Of a stretch of DNA of 64,000 nt, positions 45,017 through 52,762 are shown piece by piece. The DNA is from Roseibacillus sp. GTDB lineage: Bacteria; Verrucomicrobiota; Verrucomicrobiia; Verrucomicrobiales; Akkermansiaceae. Below the pieces are notes generated by a model that was not told the origin of the DNA, ran no database searches, and saw nothing but the letters and a program-made list of their open reading frames with translations. Both the position numbers and the translations under genes were made by a program. The stretch is from contig NZAC01000070.1 of NCBI GenBank assembly GCA_002686085.1, positions 1-64,000 of the forward strand, in the 5' to 3' direction. Position 1 is the stretch's first letter, and the number at the start of each line of letters is the position of its first letter.

Positions 45017-45490
45017 ATGAGCAATTTCGAGGACAAAGCTCGTGAGGCCATGGCCAACCCCCGGAACGTGGGTGAGATGGAAGATGCTGATAGCGTAGGC
45101 ACGGCAGGCTCGGCAGATTGTGGGGACATGTTGCGGATGTGGCTGAAGTTCACGGAGAAAGATGGCAAGAAGGTTATCGACCGGGCCTCCTTCCAATCCT
45201 TCGGATGTCAAACCGCGATCGCTGTAGCCTCAATGGCAACCGAGCTCCTGAAGGGCAAATCCGTTGAAGATGCCCGCAAACTTTCCCCTGATGACCTGAC
45301 CGGAGATCTCGGGCCGCTGCCTCCGATGAAAATTCATTGTGGCCAACTCGTCGAAGGCGCTCTTCACAACGCTCTCGGCGAGAACCGCGAGCAGCAAGAC
45401 GAGGCCACCACACCTACCCTCGCCCAATCGATTTCCAGCCAACAGCAGGGCAATATTAAGATCGTCCCACTTGAAGGTGATCAGGAATAG
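45017..45490 (+). CDS. NifU/IscU-like iron-sulfur cluster scaffold
   Basis: Scaffold on which Fe-S clusters are built. The three ligand cysteines are in SADCGDML (Cys35), FGCQTAIA (Cys64) and IHCGQLVEGAL (Cys108), with the NAxxVGxxG-type segment near ADSVGTAGSADCG. ATG 45017 was chosen: the upstream TTG at 44987 adds ten residues unlike the family. A Gln-rich C-terminal tail of about 40 residues ends the protein. It is followed after 27 bp by sufT. No sulfurase (IscS or SufS) and no SufBCD are in the window. Confidence 0.9.
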   Translation: MSNFEDKAREAMANPRNVGEMEDADSVGTAGSADCGDMLRMWLKFTEKDGKKVIDRASFQSFGCQTAIAVASMATELLKGKSVEDARKLSPDDLTGDLGPLPPMKIHCGQLVEGALHNALGENREQQDEATTPTLAQSISSQQQGNIKIVPLEGDQE

Positions 45491-45517
45491 TCATAGAACC
45501 CGCCACATCCGTCTCCC

Positions 45518-46063
45518 ATGAACCAGGAAATCCCTCTTACCCGCGATGTCGATGCCATTCAGATTCCCTCTGGTGATACCATTTCTCTCCCTGCTGGAAC
45601 GCCAGTCGTGATCACCCAGAGCCTCGGGGGTACCTATACGGTGGCCACCTCGGCCGGACTCGCCAGAATCTCTTCGAACGATGCAGATGCCCTTGGCATC
45701 GATCAGGCGGCCAATCAGGAAAAGGCTCAGAAGGACGAGGAAATGAAATCCGCTCCCTTGATGGAGCAGATCTGGCATCAGCTTAAACAGGTCTATGACC
45801 CGGAAATTCCGGTAGATATTGTCAACCTGGGACTGGTCTACGATTGCACGGTGGACGACGAGGAAGATAAAAAGGTCGTGAACGTCAAGATGACTCTGAC
45901 GGCGCCTGGTTGCGGCATGGGCCCCGCTATTGCTGCCGACGCTCAAGCACGCATCATGACGGTTGAGGAGATTGAAGATGCCCGGGTTGAGCTCGTATGG
46001 GATCCGCCCTGGAACCAGGATATGATCACGGAGGAAGGTAAGATGAAGCTCGGAATGATCTAA
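45518..46063 (+). CDS. sufT: Fe-S cluster assembly factor SufT
   Basis: SufT-type protein with an N-terminal unit (residues 1-60) unique to the family and a C-terminal MIP18/DUF59 domain. The latter has YDPEIPVDIVNLGLVY (93-108) and the cysteine in LTAPGCGMGP (Cys132). It helps mature Fe-S proteins, as part of SUF-type systems. Its pairing with the NifU/IscU-like gene supports the assignment. It is followed by 90 bp and then the small basic protein gene. Confidence 0.92.
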   Translation: MNQEIPLTRDVDAIQIPSGDTISLPAGTPVVITQSLGGTYTVATSAGLARISSNDADALGIDQAANQEKAQKDEEMKSAPLMEQIWHQLKQVYDPEIPVDIVNLGLVYDCTVDDEEDKKVVNVKMTLTAPGCGMGPAIAADAQARIMTVEEIEDARVELVWDPPWNQDMITEEGKMKLGMI

Positions 46064-46154
46064 TTCGCAGGCTGTTGAGGCCCAATTGGACTTCCCCCTT
46101 GCCAAATTTGGGAATTCAAACTAGCGTCCCGCCCCCCACTCAGGGTTTGATTCC

Positions 46155-46310
46155 ATGTCCAAGCATAACAGCCTTAAAACCAGCGGTGGATCCACCGGCA
46201 ATCGCTCCGTCCTGAAACGCTTCGAGCGCGTCAAGATTCTCAAGGAGCGCGGGCAGTGGAAAGAGGGACAAAGCCCGGTGGGCCTGCCCAAGACCAAGTC
46301 TGAGGGCTAG
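46155..46310 (+). CDS. Small basic protein of the Chlamydiae/Verrucomicrobia type
   Basis: A 51-residue, strongly basic protein, with the sequence features SKHNSLKTSGGSTGNRSVL and KRFERVKILKERGQWKEG followed by GLPKTK. This matches, from memory, the family TIGR04137 of Chlamydiae and Verrucomicrobia, linked to ribosome or rRNA. It is too short for common ORF cutoffs. ATG 46155 to TAG is an exact 52-codon frame. The next gene is a pseudouridine synthase of the RsuA family, which fits a ribosome-related role. A hairpin lies 41 bp downstream. Confidence 0.88.
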   Translation: MSKHNSLKTSGGSTGNRSVLKRFERVKILKERGQWKEGQSPVGLPKTKSEG

Positions 46311-46350
46311 GAACCTCGCCTTGCTCTCTCTTCAGATTGTAGTTTTTGAA

Positions 46351-46380
46351 AAGGGCGGGACCGGAAGGTTCCGCCTTATC
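46351..46380 (+). terminator. Hairpin after the small basic protein gene
   Basis: An 11-bp stem with one bulge, AAGGGCGGGACC against GGTTCCGCCTT, with a GGAA loop, followed by a weak T content (ATCTG). It may be a terminator, or part of the leader of the next gene, whose ATG is 18 bp further on. Confidence 0.4.
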
Positions 46381-46397
46381 TGTCACAAAGTCGTCTC

Positions 46398-47114
46398 ATG
46401 CTTGAGGGCACTCGCCTGAACAAGTTCCTTGCCTCCTGCGGATTAGGATCACGCCGCGCGTGCGACGCACTGGTCCAACGTGGTGGCGTTACTCTTAACG
46501 GAGAGGCCTGCACTAACCCAGCCACCCGCATACAGGAGGGCGACATCCTACGGGTCGAAGGCAAAAGAGTTTCTCCGAAGAAAACCACAACGATCCTCCT
46601 GAAAAAACCACGGGGGTATGTGTGCTCGAAACACGATGAGCTGGAAAGAGCAACGATCTATGAACTGCTGCCCCCAAAGTTTTCCCATTTGAACCACGTT
46701 GGCCGACTTGACCGGGATTCGGAAGGCCTTTTGGTTCTGACCAATGACGGGGACCTCGCTAACCGCCTGACCCATCCAAGTAACAAGGTTGAGAAGGAAT
46801 ATCGTGTTACTCTGACAAGCTCAATCGATTACCCGATCCTGAAGAAGCTCGTAGCAGGAGTTCAAACCCCGGAGGGATATGCCCGGGCAAAATCTATCAA
46901 AAGGCTGTCCCCACGCCGCGTCTCCATCATACTGGAAACCGGCCTGAAGCGACAGATCCGCGAAATGTTCAAAACTCTTGGATATGAGGTCGAGAAGCTT
47001 TTCCGGATAAGAATTGGCCGTCTTACCGACCCAGAGCTGCGCCCCGGCCGTTGGCGACATCTTGAGCACCACGAGATCGAGCTGCTCAGCCTTGATCCTC
47101 CGGCCGAGGCCTGA
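46398..47114 (+). CDS. Pseudouridine synthase, RsuA/RluB family
   Basis: Modifies a uridine in rRNA. An S4 RNA-binding domain opens the protein (LNKFLASCGLGSRRACDALV, about 6-60). The catalytic domain has the active-site aspartate in GRLDRDSEGLLVLTNDGDLA and the later KEYRVTL and GLKRQIREMFKTLGYEVEKL regions. Length 238 fits RluB/RluE/RsuA-type enzymes. The target (16S U516 or 23S) cannot be told. It follows the small basic protein gene. Confidence 0.93.
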   Translation: MLEGTRLNKFLASCGLGSRRACDALVQRGGVTLNGEACTNPATRIQEGDILRVEGKRVSPKKTTTILLKKPRGYVCSKHDELERATIYELLPPKFSHLNHVGRLDRDSEGLLVLTNDGDLANRLTHPSNKVEKEYRVTLTSSIDYPILKKLVAGVQTPEGYARAKSIKRLSPRRVSIILETGLKRQIREMFKTLGYEVEKLFRIRIGRLTDPELRPGRWRHLEHHEIELLSLDPPAEA

Positions 47115-47187
47115 TCCAGCTCCCTGCCTTGCAACTGGTCATCCTGTTGGTTAAACACCTCTGGACGGCAACTTTCAAGTCAGGCAC

Positions 47188-49137
47188 ATGAGTAAGAAGA
47201 TTGAGAGCCACCTCTCCGAAAACCGCGTTTTCAAACCCTCCCGGGAATTCTCGAAGAAGGCCCGAATCTCCAGCATGGCCCAGTATAGGCGGATGTATCG
47301 GGAATCGATCGAAAAGCCGGCCTCTTTCTGGGCCCGCGAAGCCAAAGAGCTCCACTGGCAGAAGCGCTGGAAAAAGGTCCTCGATTGGAATCCTCCATTC
47401 GCTAAGTGGTTCACCGGAGCGCGCCTCAATGTTGCCGAAAATTGCGTGGACCGTCACCTTACTAACGGCCGCAAAAACAAGGCTGCTATCATCTGGGAAG
47501 GTGAACCGGGAGACCAAAGAGTTCTCACGTACCACCAGCTTCATCAGGAGGTGTGCCGCTTTGCCAATGTCCTCGAGGCCAATGGAGTCAAGGCGAAGGA
47601 TCGGGTCCTGATCTATATGCCCATGGTTCCTGAAGCCGCGATTGCCATGTTGGCCTGCGCCCGGATCGGCGCTGTTCACTCCGTGGTATTCGGGGGCTTC
47701 TCCGCTGAATCTATCGTAGATCGTCTGGAAGACTCTGGCGCCACTGCCGTAGTTACCGCCGATGGAGGGTACCGACGCGGTAAGATCGTCGAACTCAAGA
47801 AGAGCGTCGATGAAGCACTCCAGAAATACAAAGGGGTCAAGCGCTGTATCGTCTACCAGAGAACCGGAGAAAAGATAAACATGCGGCGAGGAAGGGATGT
47901 CTGGTGGCACAAGGAAGCCGAAAAAGTATCACCTTCTCACACCCCAAAGGGGTTCGACAGCGAACACCCTCTCTTTATCTTGTATACATCGGGATCGACC
48001 GGCAAACCGAAGGGAATTCTGCATTCCAGTGGGGGATATCTGGTCGGAAGTTATACTTCCTGTAAATATATCTTCGATATGCAGGATGACGACGTCTACT
48101 GGTGCACTGCAGACGTTGGATGGATCACCGGACACTCCTATATAGTCTTCGGACCTCTCGCCAACGGGGTAACGCAGGTCATGTATGAGGGAGCTCCGAA
48201 CCACCCGGATTTCGGTCGTTTCTGGAATATTATCGAGAAATATGGCGTCACCACATTCTACACCGCACCCACAGCGATAAGAGCCTTTATCAAGGCAGGG
48301 GACAAGTTTCCTGACCGCCACGATCTTTCCTCCCTGCGTCTTCTGGGAACGGTTGGAGAACCCATCAACCCTGAGGCTTGGATGTGGTACTATGAAAAAA
48401 TCGGATCGAAGCGCTGTCCAATAGTTGACACATGGTGGCAGACCGAGACCGGATCCATAATGATATCACCACTCCCCGGCTGCACCCCAACCAAGCCGGG
48501 CACAGCCACTCTTCCCTTCTTCGGCGTAGACGCTGCAATTCTTGATGAAGAGGGCAATGAGTGCGGCCCTGATGAGGGCGGACGACTGGTCATTCGTAAG
48601 CCGTGGCCTTCCATGCTCCGGACAATTTACGGTGACAGGAGCCGCTACCGTAAAACCTACTGGAACGACTTTAAGGGGATATACACCGCTGGAGACGGGG
48701 CCCGGACCGATAAGGATGGGAACTTCTGGATTGTGGGAAGACTCGACGACGTTCTGAATGTATCTGGTCATCGACTCGGAACGGCCGAGGTGGAAAGCGC
48801 TCTCGTATCCCATCCAGATGTTGCGGAAGCTGCAGTAGTGGGGCGCCCTCACGAGATCAAGGGCCAGGGAGTCGTTGCTTTCGTAACGCTTAAGGAGGGA
48901 GTTCGTGCCGCAAAAACAACCGAGAAGACTCTTAAGGGACATGTCGCCAAAGCTATCGGAGCGATCGCTCGCCCAGACGAAATTCACCTCACCCCGGCCT
49001 TGCCTAAAACGCGCTCCGGAAAAATTATGCGTCGTATTCTCAAGGAGCTGGTCGCCACTGGTGGAGTGACAGGAAATATTACTACCCTCGAAGATTTCAG
49101 CGTAGTGAGCAACCTGCAGAAAAACCTCAAGAAGTAG
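47188..49137 (+). CDS. acs: Acetyl-CoA synthetase
   Basis: AMP-forming activation of acetate to acetyl-CoA. The P-loop [11 protein letters not shown] (266-276), the WWQTETGS motif, [20 protein letters not shown] in part and the C-terminal [11 protein letters not shown] with the acetylatable lysine are all seen. 649 residues is the usual length. No promoter was recognised. A GC hairpin without a T-run lies about 20 bp after the stop. Confidence 0.97.
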   Translation: MSKKIESHLSENRVFKPSREFSKKARISSMAQYRRMYRESIEKPASFWAREAKELHWQKRWKKVLDWNPPFAKWFTGARLNVAENCVDRHLTNGRKNKAAIIWEGEPGDQRVLTYHQLHQEVCRFANVLEANGVKAKDRVLIYMPMVPEAAIAMLACARIGAVHSVVFGGFSAESIVDRLEDSGATAVVTADGGYRRGKIVELKKSVDEALQKYKGVKRCIVYQRTGEKINMRRGRDVWWHKEAEKVSPSHTPKGFDSEHPLFILYTSGSTGKPKGILHSSGGYLVGSYTSCKYIFDMQDDDVYWCTADVGWITGHSYIVFGPLANGVTQVMYEGAPNHPDFGRFWNIIEKYGVTTFYTAPTAIRAFIKAGDKFPDRHDLSSLRLLGTVGEPINPEAWMWYYEKIGSKRCPIVDTWWQTETGSIMISPLPGCTPTKPGTATLPFFGVDAAILDEEGNECGPDEGGRLVIRKPWPSMLRTIYGDRSRYRKTYWNDFKGIYTAGDGARTDKDGNFWIVGRLDDVLNVSGHRLGTAEVESALVSHPDVAEAAVVGRPHEIKGQGVVAFVTLKEGVRAAKTTEKTLKGHVAKAIGAIARPDEIHLTPALPKTRSGKIMRRILKELVATGGVTGNITTLEDFSVVSNLQKNLKK

Positions 49138-49191
49138 CCCCCTCTCTCCATTGCATGGGGCATCCCTGCCCCCTGTGAGTATTGGAAAACA

Positions 49192-50076
49192 ATGACCCAG
49201 TCTCGCTACTTCATCTGGCGCATCGCGCAGACGTTCGGTATCTCGATGCGGAGGCGCCACGCAACCCAAGCAGCAACAGAATTCCATCTTTTCCGGGAAG
49301 CGGAAGAGGTTCTTGGCCAGCTTACCTGGGCAGAGACAGAGCACGTCGAAGAACTTTCCGCAGAATACTGGAACCTGCGGCGCTTGTCCATGAAGCACAA
49401 GGAACTCGTCAGCGAAATCGAAGTCGCTAATGAAGACCTGCAAAAGTCACAGGATCAACGGGAAGAATTGCTTGGGATGGTCGTTGACAGCACCAAGTCC
49501 CTTGTCGAGGAGAGGGACAAAATGAAAGAGTCCGGTGAGCGGCTACGGTCTGAACATGAGGTTGTCATATCCGAGGCCAGATCAATTCGAAGGCAGCATG
49601 AGGGCATCAAGGCCAAGCTCGAAGTTCTCATTGCGGAAGGGTCCGGGGACACTCCAGAAATAGCTGCCTCAAAAAAAGAGCTTCTCCACCTTAAGAACAA
49701 GTTCAAGAGTCTGCGGGAGCGCCGCGATGCGGTCCTCACCGAAATCGAGGCTGCTGAAAACTCCCTCAAGGATCTTGAAATCCAGATCGAAACCAAGCGC
49801 ACTTCAATTCGCGGAGAGACCCTCGGCAGCTATCAAAATCTAGGCAAGGCGAATCGTGACTTGTCTCACAATCGCTTGGAACTGAACTCACTGGAGGGCC
49901 AAATGAACGGTTTCTTCGCGGAAATCGGTCGTTATATTCTGGCGAGATACCGCGAACCCGCCCTTGCTGAGGTCGCTTCTAGGCATCACGGGCTCATCAA
50001 GCAGATATCTGCACTTGGTCTCTCTATCCGACTCAACAGAAGACTCGCGGGCGAAAAAGATGACCTCTCTGTCTGA
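49192..50076 (+). CDS. Coiled-coil protein, unrecognised
   Basis: I do not recognise this protein. It has no signal peptide or membrane helix. The first 55 residues are basic; about residues 58-215 are strongly charged and heptad-like, consistent with a long coiled coil. A C-terminal globular stretch (about 230-294) contains RYILARYREPALAEVAS and ISALGLSIRLNRRLAG. It could be cytoskeletal, chromosome-associated or an adaptor. It lies 54 bp after acs on the same strand, with mpl convergent 67 bp away, and is probably a separate gene. Confidence 0.7.
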   Translation: MTQSRYFIWRIAQTFGISMRRRHATQAATEFHLFREAEEVLGQLTWAETEHVEELSAEYWNLRRLSMKHKELVSEIEVANEDLQKSQDQREELLGMVVDSTKSLVEERDKMKESGERLRSEHEVVISEARSIRRQHEGIKAKLEVLIAEGSGDTPEIAASKKELLHLKNKFKSLRERRDAVLTEIEAAENSLKDLEIQIETKRTSIRGETLGSYQNLGKANRDLSHNRLELNSLEGQMNGFFAEIGRYILARYREPALAEVASRHHGLIKQISALGLSIRLNRRLAGEKDDLSV

Positions 50077-50143
50077 AACAGGGTCGAGAGTGTCGCCTGC
50101 AACCTCTCCCGTGACCTCAAGACGACCCTCCGGTCTTGTTCCT

Positions 50144-51538
50144 CTAATGTCTCTCTCCCAGCGTTGAGAGCAGGATTTCATGTAGCCCGCCGAATCCTCC
50201 ATTGCTGAGCACCGCGACAACGTCGTCCTGTTCGGCGTGCATCGCAACATACCTCGCAATCTCACCCACACTGGGAATATAAGCTGCCTCCCCACCTAGA
50301 GATACTACATCCCGAACAAGCTGCTCTGGATCAAGCCTTTCATCCTCCGCAAATTTACCCGGATCGGCGATGGCTGGCACAACCGCGCGATCAGCGCCTG
50401 CCAATGCCTCCGCAAGCTCCTTCTGGAAAATATTGCGCCTGGTCGTATTGGACCGGGGCTCGAATATGGCCCAAATCCGGGAATCCGGATACTGCTGCCG
50501 GAAGGCTTTGATGGCGAGCCTGATAGCTGTCGGGTGGTGAGCAAAATCATCGATTACCCTCACTCCCCGAACCTCCCCACGTAGCTGCTGGCGGCGAGCA
50601 ATTCCCTTGAAGCTCGTAAAAGCTTTTCGGATTTGATCCGGCCTCAAACCGGCGAATATCCCCCCTGCTACTGCCATCGCCGCATTACGGACATTAAATT
50701 CTCCTACCATGGGGATGAAGTAGTCTTCCCCAGCAAGATGAAAACTGCTTCCCTCTGTTTGATAGACAGGATTCTCGATCCTCCATTCACAGCCCTCGCT
50801 CATGCCTATGGTCCGCACTGGACAAGGCGATTTCTCGGCCACATCGATCACGTTAGGGTCGTCTCCATTGACGACGGCCAAGCCTCCCCCGGGCACAATG
50901 TTGAGAAGCCTTCGGAAGCTCAGCTTGATCTCTTCAAGGGACCCATAAATATCCGCATGATCGAATTCAATATTATTGATCACTGCAAGCTCCGGAAGGT
51001 AATGAAGAAACTTTGATCGCTTGTCAAAAAACGCAGTGTCGTATTCGTCACCCTCCAGCACGTTAAATTCAGAATCTGTAAAAGAGGCCCCCTGACCAAG
51101 ATTGGCAGGAATTCCCCCTATCATGTACCCCGGGTCACGGTCTCCTTCTTTAAGTACCCACGCAAGCATGGCCGCGGTTGTCGTCTTGCCGTGTGTGCCT
51201 GCCACCACAAAATTCCGTTTTCCCCTCAGAAACTGCTCCTTCAGCACCTCTGGCAGGCTTTGGTAAAGAAGTCTCCGGTTCAGGACCTCTTCGGCTTCCT
51301 CATTACCCCGGCTGATTGTATTCCCAATCACAATCACGTCTGCGCTTTGAGGCACATTTGAGGCTCGGTAACCCTCAAAGATCTCCACTCCACTGTTCTC
51401 AAGGAAGGTCGACATGGGCGGATAAACCTTCTCATCCGATCCCGTCACTTTAGCTCCTCTGGCCTTCATGGCAGAGGCGACGGCCCCCATTGCTGTGCCG
51501 CAAACGCCAATGAAATGATAGTGCTCTCTATCAGCCAT
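50144..51538 (-). CDS. mpl: UDP-MurNAc:L-alanyl-gamma-D-glutamyl-meso-DAP ligase
   Basis: Murein recycling: joins the released tripeptide to UDP-MurNAc, bypassing de novo MurC-MurE. The ATP motif GTHGKTTT (about 113-120), GVCGTAMGAVASAMKARG near the N-terminus, NNIEFDHADIY, the AHHPTA motif, and the Mpl-typical EPRSNTTRR are present. The last two favour Mpl over MurC. Length 464 is normal. No other recycling gene (ampG, nagZ, ampD) is in the window. Confidence 0.95.
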   Translation of the reverse strand: MADREHYHFIGVCGTAMGAVASAMKARGAKVTGSDEKVYPPMSTFLENSGVEIFEGYRASNVPQSADVIVIGNTISRGNEEAEEVLNRRLLYQSLPEVLKEQFLRGKRNFVVAGTHGKTTTAAMLAWVLKEGDRDPGYMIGGIPANLGQGASFTDSEFNVLEGDEYDTAFFDKRSKFLHYLPELAVINNIEFDHADIYGSLEEIKLSFRRLLNIVPGGGLAVVNGDDPNVIDVAEKSPCPVRTIGMSEGCEWRIENPVYQTEGSSFHLAGEDYFIPMVGEFNVRNAAMAVAGGIFAGLRPDQIRKAFTSFKGIARRQQLRGEVRGVRVIDDFAHHPTAIRLAIKAFRQQYPDSRIWAIFEPRSNTTRRNIFQKELAEALAGADRAVVPAIADPGKFAEDERLDPEQLVRDVVSLGGEAAYIPSVGEIARYVAMHAEQDDVVAVLSNGGFGGLHEILLSTLGERH

Positions 51539-51600
51539 CTTTCAGCAATGAGTCTCTGCTCGCATGATGTTTATACCGACGTTGCAGATATTAAAGCAGG

Positions 51601-52482
51601 TTAAAACCCGGGCGCAGCAACGGTAGCATTGTCCCTTTCTTCCCTCCGACGCTCCATAATTCGGTCTGCTGTCTCACTCACCATTCCCTCAAGAAGATTC
51701 CGAAGGTGGCTTCCCTTACGATAGTCCGCAGGGGCGATGTGTTTCACCCGGTCAGCATAAGTGCACAACTGATAGCACTTCTGGAAACTTCGCCCGCTTG
51801 TATCTTGCGCATTATAAACAGCAATGGAATGTCCTCCATTCCTCTTCATAACTGTAAAGCAGGGAACGTCAGTCGGCCCATCCCCTATGTAGATCATGTT
51901 TTCAAAAGGAATCGGTCGCAACTCAGGTGGCATGTGATCATTCACATCATCCCCATGCTTCAGCATTCCCTTGTTGATTCTAAACAGAAACTGAGTCTTC
52001 GTGGTATGGGAGACTGTCCGCTTTGGAAAGCTGATCTTCCCCTCATGATCTTCCCCGAACTCACAGCCGAATATCGCAGTCATATGTTTCGCCAGACTGC
52101 TGCCCTCAAGCAGAGCCCGGAGACCCGAAGAAATAATGAAATGTTCCACTTTCACTCCTACCGCATGATGCTCGGGTCGCAGGACAACTGACCGGATTTC
52201 ATCGAAGAGCTCAGGCACACCCGGATAATAGGTCAGTCCGCGCCCCAACTCCACAAGCCGGGCATTGGTCACCCCGTCCATCTGCAGATAATCGAGAAGG
52301 CACTTCATATACGCCAATTCGCCGTCCCATTGGTTTTCTTTCACGAGCGAGTTACACCGGCTCCAGAACTGCGCGGGATCGATGCCAAACTCTGGGAAGA
52401 GCACCTCATCCTGCATGTAGCTGGGGCTCAGGGTCTGATCGTAATCATAGATCAGGGCTATGGTGCTTTGGGGAACCGCCAT
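51601..52482 (-). CDS. HAD-superfamily phosphatase, PSP-like
   Basis: Cytoplasmic HAD phosphatase of 293 residues. Motif I is YDYDQTLSP (DxDQT), motif II is the serine in FIISSGLRALL, motif III lies near FPKRTVSHTTKTQFL and motif IV is YIGDGPTDVPCF. A long cap precedes motif II. It resembles phosphoserine phosphatase-like proteins of unknown substrate, and is not SerB by length. It follows mpl by 62 bp and lies divergent from lptD. Confidence 0.85.
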   Translation of the reverse strand: MAVPQSTIALIYDYDQTLSPSYMQDEVLFPEFGIDPAQFWSRCNSLVKENQWDGELAYMKCLLDYLQMDGVTNARLVELGRGLTYYPGVPELFDEIRSVVLRPEHHAVGVKVEHFIISSGLRALLEGSSLAKHMTAIFGCEFGEDHEGKISFPKRTVSHTTKTQFLFRINKGMLKHGDDVNDHMPPELRPIPFENMIYIGDGPTDVPCFTVMKRNGGHSIAVYNAQDTSGRSFQKCYQLCTYADRVKHIAPADYRKGSHLRNLLEGMVSETADRIMERRREERDNATVAAPGF

Positions 52483-52685
52483 GACATGAGGTTGTAGAAC
52501 AGAATGCAGCGCAGAAGTAACGAAACAAGGACAACTTCAGCCGAACCCAATGGGGAGTGCCTATTGTTTGAATTGCCCCCCACAGGGAGGGGTTCTCCCA
52601 ATGGCACGCCTGACTCGAGTGCACCCGGAGACCAACCGAAGATAGCATCTGCGATTCCAAGGCACCCGGCTTTTCTCCAGAAGAC

Positions 52686-52745
52686 AGGAGGAGGTAACCA
52701 ATGCGCTTCCCCTGCCGTAATCAGTCCATTTCCAAGACAATTTGA
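52686..52745 (+). other. Candidate 14-codon leader ORF upstream of lptD
   Basis: A strong Shine-Dalgarno AGGAGGAGGT (52686-52695) precedes ATG 52701, which opens a 14-codon frame ending in TGA at 52745, in another frame than lptD. Such a strong site is unusual in this window. It may be a leader peptide or a chance purine run. The rest of 52483-52762 holds nothing else recognisable. Confidence 0.3.
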
Positions 52746-52762
52746 TTGTTTCAAGCCGTCTA

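Noticed and set aside
47086-47910. 274-codon minus-strand ORF over acs
   Set aside because: Shadow of acs; no motif and no start context.
47981-47991. Second TGTATACA, possible operator inside acs
   Set aside because: It is in the middle of the acs coding sequence, so chance is the simplest explanation.
48466-49443. 325-codon minus-strand ORF over acs and the coiled-coil gene
   Set aside because: Shadow of two well-supported genes on the other strand.
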